From: Arachis hypogaea
Lineage: Eukaryota; Streptophyta; Magnoliopsida; Fabales; Fabaceae
DNA: 64,000 bases
NCBI RefSeq assembly: GCF_003086295.3
Contig: NC_092042.1
Location: 44,762,137-44,826,136, forward strand
Direction of reading: 5' to 3'
The position numbers and the translations under genes were made by a program. Position 1 is the stretch's first letter, and each line of letters starts with the position of its first letter. The notes under the pieces were generated by a model. The model ran no database searches and had not been told where the DNA came from. It saw only the letters and a program-made list of their open reading frames with translations. Shown piece by piece: positions 54,776 through 64,000 of this stretch.

Positions 54776-56398
54776 ATGGCTTCTAGTATCACCATGGAGC
54801 ATGTTGAGTCTCAAAGGGGAAGGAATGCTATTCCTTCTCAATGGGGAGGCAAGAAGGTCCATTCTTCAAGTGAGCCTAGAGGTAAGGACTCTAACTTCTT
54901 AGAAGAGAGAGTTTCTGTGTTAGAGAATGTTATATCCTCTATGGATGAGCATTTCCAAAAGATAGAATATGATAAGGAGACCCTCGAGGCTCACGTGTTA
55001 GGAGAACTAGAAAGCATGCTCTAAATCAAAGAGAAGCTTGAGAATTCCTTAAGGCTATTTGAGGAAGTTCGGGTTTGGTTTGAGGAGGCAAAATCTCGAC
55101 CAACCATTATAAGGGAGACGACAAAGATTGATCTCCCCAAGCCAAAGGAGTTCAAGGGCGTAAGGGATGCTCGCGAGGTGGAGAACTTCCTATGGCAAAT
55201 GGAAAGGTACATCGAAGGCCAAGGGGTGGTCGAAGAAGCAATAAAGGTACGCACTACAGCTCTCTACCTTTCTGATAATGCTACTTTGGGGTGGAGGAGA
55301 AAGTGCGTAGATATGGAAAAGGGTACTGGCAACATAGCTGCATGGGAAGATTTTTAAAGGGAGTTGAAAAGACAATTCTTCCCTAAGAATATGCTTTATG
55401 AAGCAAGGAAGAAGTTGAGGGAGTTGAAGCACAAGAGTACGATTAGCGACTATGTAAAAGAGTTCACTACTCTCATGCTTCAAATCCCCAGCTTAGCATC
55501 AGAGGATGCATTGTTCTTCTTCATTAATGGACTCCAACATTGGGCAAAGCAAGAACTACAAAGAAGGAATGTTAAGGATGTCGATGAGGCCATCATGGTG
55601 GCCGAATCACTCACTGAGTATCATAGGGGAGACGCTAAACCCAAGTCTTCCTCCAAACCTAGTTCTGCTAAAGGTGGGGGAGATAAGGGGGAGAGTTTCT
55701 CAACCAAGAAGGAAGAAAAATACCCTTTAAAGAAAGAGTACAAAGAAAAGAAGAAGGCTTTCGTGCTCAAAGGAGGATGCTTCGTGTGCAAGGGACCACA
55801 CCAAATGAAGGATTGTCCCAAGCTAGGGACTTTGGCATCTATCGCCGAGGAACGAGAAGCTCAAACTCAAGTAACTCAGTGTGTTGGATCTATCCAACAC
55901 ATAAATGCTGTGAAGGACAAAGAGGTAAGTGCTGCAGAAAAGAAAGGCTTTATGTATGTCAAAGCCTTTATCAATGAAAAATCTGTCATAGCTATGATCG
56001 ACACTGGTGCTACACACAACTTCATCTCGCCTGATGAAGCAAAGAAGCTTGGGTTGAAGATCACCGAAAACAATGGCTGGTTCAAACCTGTGAATACCAA
56101 GGGTGAACCCCTTAAGGGAGTAGCAAAAGGGGTTAAGGTGACTCTTGGTTCTTGGAAGGGCCTTGTGGATTTCTCAATAGCACCCATGGACGATTTTAAA
56201 ATAGTCTTCGGGCTTGATTTGCAAAGGAAGGCAAATATAATACCTATGCCATACTACGACGTAGTATACATCATGGAGAAAGGGTCTCCATGCATGGCCC
56301 CTACAGTCTCTAAAGTTGGTGGACCACCGATACTTTCTACTATGCAACTCAAGAAAGGGTTCAAGAAGGGAGAGATTACATATTTGACTCTATTATAA
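54776..56398 (+). pseudogene. Element H gag and protease (chromovirus-type)
   Basis: The start MASSITMEHVESQRGRN is followed by a coiled-coil-like part (VSVLENVISSMDEHFQKIEY), KIDLPKPKEFKGVRDAREVE, a retrotransposon gag core (RELKRQFFPKNMLYEARKKL; EFTTLMLQIPSLASEDALFF), a Lys-rich stretch and one zinc knuckle CFVCKGPHQMKDCPK (C-X2-C-X3-H-X4-C) near 55785. The protease has AMIDTGATHNFISPDEAKKL with intact Asp. Stops lie at 55022 and 55357; otherwise long frames remain. Presence of a zinc knuckle and a Met primer site separates H from the Athila-like elements. Confidence 0.85.
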
Positions 56399-57342
56399 AA
56401 GGAGTCAACATCCAAAAAAGAAGACGTTCCTCCCAAAATCAAGGAAGTCCTTGAAGAAAATAAGGATGTGATGTCTCCCGAGTTGCCAAAACAACTACCA
56501 CCTAGGAGGAAGGTGGACCACAAGATTGAATTGGAGTCAGGAGCAAAGCCGCTCGCCTTAACACCTTATAAGATGGCACCGCCAGAACTCGAGGAGTTGA
56601 AGAAGCAACTCAAGGATTTGCTAGATGCTGGGTTCATCTGTCCATCGAAGGCACCTTTTGGCGTACCAGTCTTATTCCAAAAGAAGCATGATGGTTCATT
56701 GAGACTATGCATCGACTATCGAGTACTTAACAAGGTAACCATCAAGAACAAATACCCCATTCCTTTGATAGCCGATTTGTTTGATCAACTTGGTAAAACT
56801 AAGTGGTTCTCAAAGCTAGATTTGAGGTTAGGATATCACCAAGTGAGAATTGCCGATGGTGATGAGCCTAAGACCACGTGTGTCACGAGGTATGGATCGT
56901 ATGAGTGGTTGTGACGCCTTTTGGCTTGACCAATGCTTCTGCGACCTTTTGTACCTTGATGAATGAGATCTTTCGACCTTACCTTGATCAATTTGTAGTG
57001 GTCTACTTGGATGATATTGTTGTCTATAATAATACCTTGGAGGAACATGTAGAACACTTATGAACCGTGTTCAAGATCTTGCGAGAGAATAACCTATATG
57101 TGAAGAAGAAAAAGTGTTCCTTTGCAAGGGACGAAGTCCACTTCTTGGGACACATCATTATAGATGAAACTCTCTGTATAGATCAAGGAAAGGTGAAGGC
57201 TATCAAAGAGTGGGAGTCGCCAAATAAGGTATTTGAATTGAGGTCATTCATTGGGTTGGCTAATTACTATCGGAGGTTTATCAAGGGATACTCCACCAAG
57301 GCTGCACCATTAATTAATCTTCTCAAGAAGACTCACTCTTAG
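56399..57342 (+). pseudogene. Element H reverse transcriptase
   Basis: After a stop at 56396 the frame continues. Motifs: [60 protein letters not shown] (catalytic Asp), [15 protein letters not shown] frameshift near 56911 is followed by [11 protein letters not shown] and [17 protein letters not shown] (Asp pair), a stop at 57061, then [17 protein letters not shown] and [20 protein letters not shown]. The [12 protein letters not shown] signature suggests a chromovirus clade such as Galadriel; I am not certain. Confidence 0.85.
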
Positions 57343-57606
57343 GAATGGTTAAAGGAGTGTCAAAAGGCCTTTGATGAGTTGAAGGCTGCTATTACAAAAG
57401 GACCAGTACTAGCACTACTGACTACTCGACTACTCAAAGGTATTTAAAGTCCACACTAATGCTTCTGACTATGCTATTGGAGGGGTTCTGATGCATGAAG
57501 GACATCCGATTGCCTTTGAGAGTCACAAGTTGAATGATACAAAGAGGTAATACTCCGTCCAAGAGAAGGAGATGACCGCGGTAGTTCATTGTCTGAGAAC
57601 TTGGTA

Positions 57607-57699
57607 GGATACGACGAGTAGAAATACCCTCTTTAACTTCTATTCTGATGGACTGAATATCTTTCATAAGAAATCGAATAAAAATACGACGATTTTTTC
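57607..57699. other. Foreign segment left of the plastid rDNA fragment
   Basis: About 93 bp of unknown origin between RNase H of H and the 23S-like segment. On the minus strand it is open (for example [20 protein letters not shown]), which could be coincidence or an organellar gene piece. I could not identify it. Confidence 0.4.
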
Positions 57700-57887
57700 T
57701 GGCCCGAGGAAACCTTTGCACGCCTCCGTTACCTTTTGGGAGGCCTACGCCCCATAGAAACTGTCTACCTGAGACTGTCCCTTGGCCCGTAGGTCCTGGC
57801 ACAAGGTTAGAATTCTAGCTCTTCCAGAGTGGTATCTCACTGATGGCTCGGGCCCCCCCGGAAGGAGGCCTTCTTCGCCCTCCACCT
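57700..57887 (-). rRNA. Plastid 23S rRNA fragment (nuclear plastid-DNA insert, non-functional)
   Basis: The minus strand reads GGTGGAGGGCGAAGAAGGCC, then GAGCCATCAGTGAGATACCA, GGACAGTCTCAGGTAGACAG, TATGGGGCGTAGGCCTCCCA and GGTAACGGAGGCGTGCAAAG, GTTTCCTCGGGCC. This follows, from memory, the domain V region of chloroplast 23S rRNA; the GACAGTCTCAGGTAGACAG form distinguishes plastid from mitochondrial or nuclear rRNA. Only about 188 bp of the 2.8-kb gene is present, so it makes no rRNA. It lies within RNase H of element H. Confidence 0.85.
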
Positions 57888-57969
57888 GAAGTACCGCATG
57901 AGTGGATATATAGGAATCCAAATCCACCGAATCGCTCATGTTATGATCGTCTACATCCTAGGTCTTCCT
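57888..57969. other. Foreign segment right of the plastid rDNA fragment
   Basis: About 80 bp containing (minus strand) GGATTTGGATTCCTATATAT and CCACTCATG. This looks like non-coding plastid sequence I have seen, but it is not contiguous with 23S rDNA there as far as I know. Its junction with H near 57970 is approximate. Confidence 0.4.
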
Positions 57970-58140
57970 TGGTTCACACTTCATCGTCAAGACAGACAAT
58001 GTAGCTACAAGCTACTTCCAAACTCAGAAGAAGTTAAGCCCTAAACAAGCTAGGTGGCAAGATTTCTTAGCTAAGTTTAATTTCGAATTTGAATACAAGT
58101 TAGGCAAGACTAATGTGATAGCAGATGCGCTATGTTGCAA

Positions 58141-59012
58141 GGCTGAGTTGGCGGCCATTTCTATGGTTGAAGGAGATATTATGCATACCATCAAGGAAGG
58201 GTTGCATTACGATCCATTAGCCAAGAAGTTGGTGGAGTTGGTTAGATAAAGTAAGACCAAAAGATTTTGGTTAGAAAACGACCTTCTCTACACTAAAGGG
58301 AAAAGGCTATACGTCCCTAAATGGGAAAATCTAAGAAGAAAATTAGTGAGAGAATGCCACGACACCAGTTAGGCTAGTTACCAAGGTCAGCGAAGGACCT
58401 TGACACTCATTGAATCTTCTTATTATTGGCCTCAAATGAGAGATGAAGTTGAGAGCTATGTGAAGATTTGTCTTGTGTGCCAATAAGATAAAATTGAAAA
58501 CAAGACACCAAGCGGGTTGTTGGAACCTCTGCCTCCATCAGAGCGGCCGTAGGAAAGTGTCTCTCTAGATTTCATCTCTGCCTTACCAAAGTCTAAGGGG
58601 TTTGGATCTATTCTCGTGATAGTGGATCGATTTCCAAAGTATGCTACCTTTATACCTGTCCCTGTTGACTGCACTGCAGAGGAAGCAGCACGAATATTCT
58701 TCAAGAATGTGGTGAAGTATTGGGGATTGCCTAAGAGTATCATTAGTGATTACGATCCACGCTTCACAGGGCGACTATGTACAGAGCTGTTCAAACTCCT
58801 TGGGTCAGAGCTTTATTTCTCAATAAGCTTCCATCCTTAAACCGATGGGTGGGCTGGGAGAGTGAATGCCTTGCTTGAGTGTTACTTAAGGCATTTTGTA
58901 AGTGCTAATCAGAAGGATTGGACAAAACTCCTAGACATTGCCCAGTTCTTATACAATCTGCAAAGGAGTGAGTCTACAGGGAAGAGCCCATTCGAGATTG
59001 TGACTGGATAAC
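58141..59012 (+). pseudogene. Element H integrase, truncated by element I
   Basis: The zinc-binding part is decayed (QRRTLTLIESSYYWPQMRDE, ICLVCQ), followed by the core: SVSLDFISALPKSKGFGSIL (first Asp), FPKYATFIPVPVDCTAEEAA, KSIISDYDPRFTGRLCTELF (second Asp). The third catalytic segment has lost its usual Gln-x-Glu form (GRVNALLECYLRHFV). Stops occur near 58248, 58370, 58486, 58551 and 58838. Element I cuts the gene after GKSPFEIVTG, so a chromodomain, if any, is outside the window. Confidence 0.85.
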
Positions 59013-60702
59013 TGGTACACGAGATCGTGAGTTCACACTTTTCTCACAACTTCACGCAGCTGACCAGCAAGTGCACTAGGTCATCCAAGTAATACCTTAC
59101 CTGAGTAAGGGTCGATCCCACAGAGATTGTCGACTTGAAGCAAGCTATAGTCATCTTGTAAATCTCAGTCAAGAGGATTCAAATGGTTATGAGGTTTTGA
59201 TGATTCAAAAAAAAGAAATAAAACATAAAATAGGATAGAGATACTTATGTAATTTATTGGTGGGAATTTCAGATAAGCGTATGGAGATGCTTTGTTCCCT
59301 CTGAGCCTCTGCTTTCCTATTGTCCTCATCCAATCATGCGTACTCCCTTCCATGGCAAGTTGTATGTTGGTGGAACACCGTTGTCAATGGCTACCATCCG
59401 TCCTCTCAGTAAAAACATATCTGCTACGGTTTCCCGCATGGCTAATTAGCTATCGGTTCTTGATCATGTCGGAATAAGATCTATTGATCCTTTTGCACAC
59501 TATCACTGCGCCCAACAGTCATGAGTTTGAAGCTCTTCACAGTTATCCCATCCCAGATCCTACTCGGAATACCACATACAAGGTTCAGACTTTTCGGATC
59601 TCAAGAATGCTGCCAATTGATTCTAGCTTATACCACGAAGACTCTGATCTCACGGAATGGAAGGCTCTGTTGTCAGGAGAGGTAACCATGCGTCATGAAC
59701 CAGGAGGCCAAGAGATACATACTCAAGCTCTTGCAGATAGAACGGAGGTGGTTGTCAGGCACGCGTTCATAAGGGAGGATGATGATGAGTGTCACGGATC
59801 ATCACATCCATCAGGTTGAAGTATGAGTGAATATCTTAGAACAAGAATAAGCGTGAATTGAATAGAAAAACAATAGTACTTTGCATTAATTCATGAGGAA
59901 TAGTAGAGCTCCACACCATAATCTATGAGGTGTAGAAATTCCACCGTTGAAAATACATAAGTGATGAAGGTCCAGGCATGGCCGAATGGCCAGCACCCAA
60001 AATGTGATCAAGAGATCAAAAGTGATCTAAAGATAGTATCAAAAATTATCTAAAGATATGAATACAATAGTAAAAAGCGCTATTTATACTAAACTAGTAA
60101 ACTAGGTTTACAAAAAATAAGTAACTAAGTGTAGATAGTGCAGAAATCCACTTCCAGGGTCCACTTGGTATGTGTTTGGGCTGAGCATTGAAGCTTTCAC
60201 GTGCATAGGCTCTTCTTGGAGTTTAAATGCCAGTTTTGGTGCCGGTTTGGGCGTTTAACTCCAGCTTTGGTGCCAGTTCTGGTGTTTTACGCCAGAAAAG
60301 GGCCTCTGGTGGGCGTTTGGACGCCAGTTTGAGCCATCAAATCTCGGGCAAAGTATAAAGTATTATACATTTCTGGAAAGCCCAAGATGTCTACTTTCCA
60401 ACGCAATTAAGATCGCGCTAATTGGGCTTATGTAGCTCTAGAAAATCCACTTCGAGTGCAGGGATGTCAGAATCCAATAACATCTTCAGTCCTTTCTCAG
60501 CCTCTGGATCAGATTTTTGCTCAGGTCCCTCAATTTCAGCCAGAAAATACCTAAAATCACAGAAAAATACTCAAACTCATAGTAAAGTCCAGATATGTGA
60601 TTTTTGCATAAAAACTAATAAAAATATATTGAAAACTAACTAAAACATATTGAAAACTATGTAAAAACAATGCCAAAAAGCGTATAAATTATCCGCTCAT
60701 CA
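59013..60702 (-). mobile_element. Element I 3' LTR
   Basis: A 1,690-bp LTR, plus strand TGGTACACGAGATCG to CCGCTCATCA. It has palindromes, more decayed than elsewhere, at 60215-60325 and a TATA complement CTATTTATA at about 60081. It contains the segment near 59650-59710 shared with F only. Confidence 0.88.
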
Positions 60703-60740
60703 CAACACCAAACTTAAATTGTTGCTTGTCCCCAAGCAAC
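60703..60740 (-). promoter_or_regulatory. Element I hairpin plus polypurine tract
   Basis: In sense GTTGCTTG-GGGA-CAAGCAAC, then AATTTAAGTTTGGTGTTG, then the LTR. The hairpin is perfect although the element is otherwise diverged. Confidence 0.65.
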
Positions 60741-61810
60741 TAAAAACAAAATAGGATAAAAAGAAGAGAATATATAATAAATCTCAAAATATCAATGAAA
60801 CCTAGTCCCAATTAGATGAGCGGGGCTAGTAGCTTTTTGCCTCTAAACAGTTTTGGCATCTCACTTTATCCTTTGAAGTTCAGAATGATTGGCATCCATT
60901 AGGATCTCAGAATTTAGATAGTGTTATTGATTCTCCTAGTTCAGTATGTTGATTCTTAAACACAACTACTTTATGAGTCTTGGCCGTGACCCTAAGCATA
61001 TTGTTTTCCAGTATTACCACCAGATACATAAATGCCACAGACACAAAACTGGGTGAACCTTTTTAGATTGTGACTCAGCTTTGCTAGAGTCCCCAGTTAG
61101 AGGTGTCCAGAGTTCTCATGACACAAGCACATGTTTTGGATCATAACTTTAACCACTCATTCTCAAGCTTTTCACTTGGACCATCATGACACAAGCACAT
61201 TGTTAGGGACAGCTTGATTTAGCCGCTTAAACCAGGATTTTGTTCCTTTGGGCCCTCCTATCCATTAATGCTAAAAGCCTTGGATCTTTTTTACCCTTGC
61301 CTTTTGGTTTTAAGGGCTATTGATTTTTTCTGCTTGCTTTTTCTTCTTTTTTTTCTTTTAATTTTTGCCACTTTTTTTTGCAAGCTTTGTTATCCACTGC
61401 TTTTTCTTACTTCGAGAATCAATTTTATGATTTTTCAGATCATCAATGACATTTCTCTTTTTTTTTCATCGTTCTTTCAAGAGCCAACAAATTTAACATT
61501 CATAAACTTCACTATCAAAAATATGCACTGTTCAAGCATTCATTTAGAAAACAAAAAGTATTGCCACCACATCAAAATAATTAAACTAATTTCAAGATAA
61601 AATTTGAAATTCATGTATTTCTTGTTCTTTTGTAATTAGGAACATTTTTCGTTTAAAAAAGGTGAAGGATTCATGGAATTATTCATAGCTTTAAGACATA
61701 GACACTAGACACTAATGATCATGTAATGAAGCTAAAACATAGCCAAATATAAAGCATAAAAATCAAAAAATAGAAAAATAAGAACAAGGAAATTAAAGAA
61801 CGGGTCCACC
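60741..61810 (-). other. Element I 3' untranslated region
   Basis: No gene is supported. The GTATTACCACCAGATACATA block (61011) is still recognisable. It has an extra segment at about 61130-61270 not present in D, F or G. Confidence 0.55.
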
Positions 61811-62967
61811 TTAGTGATGGCGACTAGTTCTTCCTCTTAAAGATCTTATAGAGTGCTTGAGCTCCTCAATGTCTCTTCCTTGCCTTTGTTGCTCCTCCCT
61901 CATGGCTCTTTGGTCCTCTCTAATTTCATGGAGGATAATGGAATGCTCTTGGTGCTCCATCCTTAGTTGCTCCATGTTGGAACTCAAATCTCCTAAGGAG
62001 GTTTTGAGTTGTTCCCAATAGTTGTGTAGAGGAAAATGCATCCCTTGAGGTATCTCAGGGATTTCTTGATGAGGGACTTCCTCATGCGTTTGTTGAGGTC
62101 CATGAGTGGGCTCTCTTGTTTGCTCCATCTTCTTTTTAGTGATGGGCTTGTCCTCTTCAATGAGGATGTCTTTCTCTATGACAATTCCAGCTAAACTACA
62201 CAGGTGACAAATGAGATGAGGAAAGGCTAACCTTGCTAAAGTGGAGGGCTTGTCAGCCACTTTGTACAGTTCTAGAGGTATGATCTCATGAACTTCTACT
62301 TCCTCTCCAATCATGATGCTATGGATTATGATAGCCCGATCTACAGTTACTTCAGATCAGTTGCTAGTAAGAATGATAGAGCGTTGGATGAACTCCAACC
62401 ATCCTCTAGCCACAAGCTTAAGGTCAAGCTTTCTTAGTTGAACCGGCTTGCCTTTGGAGTCTCACTTCCATTGGGCTCCTTCCATATAGATGTCCATGAG
62501 GACTTGGTCCAACATTTGATCAAAGTTGACCCTTCTTGTGAAAGGATGAAGGTCTCCCTGCATCATTGGCAAGTTGAACGCCAACCTCACATTTTTTGGA
62601 CTGAAATCTAAGTATTTCCCCCGAACCATTGTGAGTCAATTCTTTGGGTTCAGGTTCATACTTTGATCATGGTTCTTAGTGATCCATGCATTAGCATAGA
62701 ACTCTTGAACCATTAAGATTCTGACTTGTTGAATGGGATTGGTGAGAGCTTCTCATCCTCTTCTCCTAATCTCATGTTAGATCTTCGGATATTTGCTCCT
62801 TTTGAGCTTGAAGGAGACCTCGGAGATCACCTTCTTCTTGGCCATAACTCATAGAAGTGGTCTTGATGGACATTTGAGATGAACCTCTCCATCTCCCATG
62901 ACTCGAAGGTAGAAGCAATTGTCTTCCCTTTCCTCTTTCTAGAGGTTTCTCCAGCCTTAGGTGCCAT
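61811..62967 (-). pseudogene. Element I ORF3, degraded
   Basis: Start ATG at 62967 (MAPKAGETSRKRKG-like). Blocks of the D protein are recognisable throughout: FYANAWITKNHDQS, LVQVLMDIYMEGAQWK-like, then an open part of 167 codons with LARLAFPHLICHLCSLAGIV, KKKMEQTREPTHGPQQTHEE (an insertion compared with D) and LSSNMEQLRMEHQEHSIILH. Multiple stops and frameshifts lie between 62315 and 62870. The tail to RGRTSRHH is intact. Confidence 0.8.
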
Positions 62968-63002
62968 TAATGGTTATTCAAAACAAAAAGCAATGCTTTT
63001 TC

Positions 63003-63040
63003 CAACACCAAACTTAAGATGTTTGCTCGTCCTCGAGCAA
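63003..63040 (-). promoter_or_regulatory. Hairpin plus PPT-like motif upstream of I ORF3
   Basis: In sense TTGCTCG-AGGA-CGAGCAA (63023-63040), then ACATCTTAAGTTTGGTGTTGG. The same C-G pair as in D, F and G. Confidence 0.6.
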
Positions 63041-63981
63041 GAGAAGAAAGAAGAGAGTAGAAGAAGAAGAGAAGTGGAAGATGGAGGCTTGAGAGGGTTC
63101 GGCCAAGGGGCGTGGAATGTATGTGATATGTGAAAATGAAGAAGGAAGGAGGGGTATTTATAGTGTAAGAGAGGGAGTTGGTTCGTGTGAGAAGGGTTGG
63201 GTTTGGGAGGGAAATGGTTTGAATTTGAGTGGGTGGGGGTATGTGGTTTGTATAATGGGTTTATGGGAATTAGGGAATAGATGTGAGTGGTGAAAAGAAT
63301 ATGGGGAAGAGGGTAAGATTTGACAGATGATTGGTGTTTTGAGTAGAATGTTATGGAAAAGTGTGAAGAAGAGAGAGAGTGAGTTGAGGTAGATGGGGAT
63401 CTTGTGGGGTCCACAGATCCTGAGGTGTCAAGGATTTCTCATTCCTGCACCATTCTGACGTCTAAACGCCCTCTATGTGCCATTCCTGGCGTTTAAACAC
63501 CGGGCTGATGCCCTTTTCTGGCGTTTAAATGCTGGGCTGAAGCCCTTTTCTGGCATTTATACGCCAGTCTGCCTGCCAGTTCTGGCGTTTAAACGCCCAT
63601 AATAGTGCCAGGATGGGCGTTTAAACACCCATTTTTCTACCTTTACTGGCATTTAAACGCAAGTTTGCCTGCCAGTTCTGGTGTTTAACGCCCAGAATGG
63701 TGCCAGGCTAGGCGTTAAACACCCATTTTGGTATCTTTACTGGCGTTTAAACGCAGGTAAGCTCTTCCTCCAGGGTGTGCTATTTTTGATGCTGTTTTCT
63801 ATTTTGCTTTAATTTTTGTAGTTGATTTTGTGACTTCACATGATCATCATCCTAAAGAAAACATAAAATAACAATGGAAAATAAATTGAAAGAGTAAATA
63901 ATATAGATAAATAAAATTGGGTTGCCTCCCAATAAGCGCTTCTTTAATGTCAATAACTTGACAGGAAGCTCTTACAGAGCT
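63041..63981. repeat. Element I spacer with palindrome array
   Basis: ORF3 leader (purine-rich on the plus strand) at 63041-63420. About nine GGCGTTTAAACGCC-type copies, several decayed, at 63455-63755. GGGTTGCCTCCCAATAAGCG at 63919 marks the end of gag. Confidence 0.75.
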
Positions 63982-64000
63982 TCACAGGTGCTCAGAGCAT
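63982..64000 (-). pseudogene. Element I gag, last codons
   Basis: The stop complement TCA at 63982 and the preceding codons match the gag end of D (15838). The gene continues beyond the window. Confidence 0.5.

Larger units (their letters stand above)
57343..58140 (+). pseudogene. Element H RNase H, interrupted by foreign DNA
   Basis: The N-terminal half has a stop at 57340, ECQKAFDELKAAITKGP, then [20 protein letters not shown] (Asp) and [17 protein letters not shown] (Glu) ending at about 57606. The frame resumes near 57970 with [19 protein letters not shown] (second Asp), KFNFEFEYKLGKTNVIADAL. About 360 bp of unrelated DNA including plastid rDNA sits between the halves, replacing only a few expected codons. 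Confidence 0.8.
59013..64000 (-). mobile_element. Element I: non-autonomous gag-PR + ORF3 element, 3' half
   Basis: 3' LTR 59013-60702, then hairpin/PPT, 3' UTR, ORF3, palindrome spacer and the very end of gag at 63982-64000, cut by the window edge. The TSD on the left is ATAAC (59008-59012); the right one is not visible. Same design as D and G but more diverged, so probably older. Whether it lacks RT cannot be proven, but gag lies directly upstream of the spacer as in D and G. Confidence 0.88.

Noticed and set aside
57434..57802. A 122-codon minus-strand frame across the plastid rDNA insert
   Set aside because: It is rRNA sequence read as protein plus RNase H antisense. The chimeric frame has no support.
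1..64000. Host genes, tRNA genes or an intact rRNA gene
   Set aside because: Both strands were read through. Every long frame belongs to a retroelement or is a shadow of one, and primer sites only mimic tRNA ends.

Overview
This 64 kb window is plant nuclear heterochromatin-like DNA built almost entirely of LTR retrotransposons inserted into one another. I found no host protein gene, no intact structural RNA gene and no CRISPR array. The organism is most likely a legume, and Arachis (peanut) is my best guess. This rests on the element structure and on arrays of the palindrome GGCGTTTAACGCC, which I associate from memory with the peanut FIDEL/Feral families. It needs an alignment to confirm.

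The nesting can be read from LTR ends and target-site duplications (TSDs). The oldest layer is H, a decayed Ty3/gypsy chromovirus-type element (+ strand, 54688-59012, running off the window). A, an Athila-like autonomous element (- strand), lies in H; its 5' LTR ends at 54687 and its left end is outside or lost. B, a non-autonomous element (+ strand, 3028-38090, TSD GGGAC), lies in the integrase gene of A. C, an autonomous Athila-like element (- strand, 4974-26562, TSD GACCC), lies in the ORF of B. D, non-autonomous (- strand, 11338-21401, TSD GCAGG), lies in the reverse transcriptase region of C. F, non-autonomous and deleted (+ strand, 29186-35087, TSD AAGGC), also lies in B. G, non-autonomous (- strand, 44189-54384, imperfect TSD GCGTC/ACGTC), lies in the 5' LTR of A. 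I, non-autonomous (- strand, 59013 to beyond 64000), lies in the integrase of H. A further LTR fragment, J, occupies about 1-980.

Layout: 1-980 J; 981-3027 3' part of A; 3028-4973 5' LTR and ORF start of B; 4974-26562 C, with D inside at 11338-21401; 26568-29185 rest of the B ORF and a spacer; 29186-35087 F; 35088-38090 3' end of B; 38096-44188 integrase, RNase H, RT, protease, gag and 5' LTR of A; 44189-54384 G; 54385-54687 remainder of the A LTR; 54688-59012 H, with a plastid 23S rDNA fragment in its RNase H region; 59013-64000 I.

A and C code for gag, protease, RT, RNase H and integrase, all broken by stops and frameshifts. D, F, G and I share LTR type, primer site and a third ORF with C but carry only gag-protease plus ORF3. 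They would therefore depend on enzymes supplied in trans, plausibly by C-type elements. The most interesting non-coding signal is a small hairpin with an (A/G)GGA loop lying 2-5 nt before a polypurine-like TTTAAGTKTGG motif. It sits next to the 3' LTR in every element whose 3' end is visible, and again inside the elements just before ORF3. Its stem sequence differs between families but keeps pairing.
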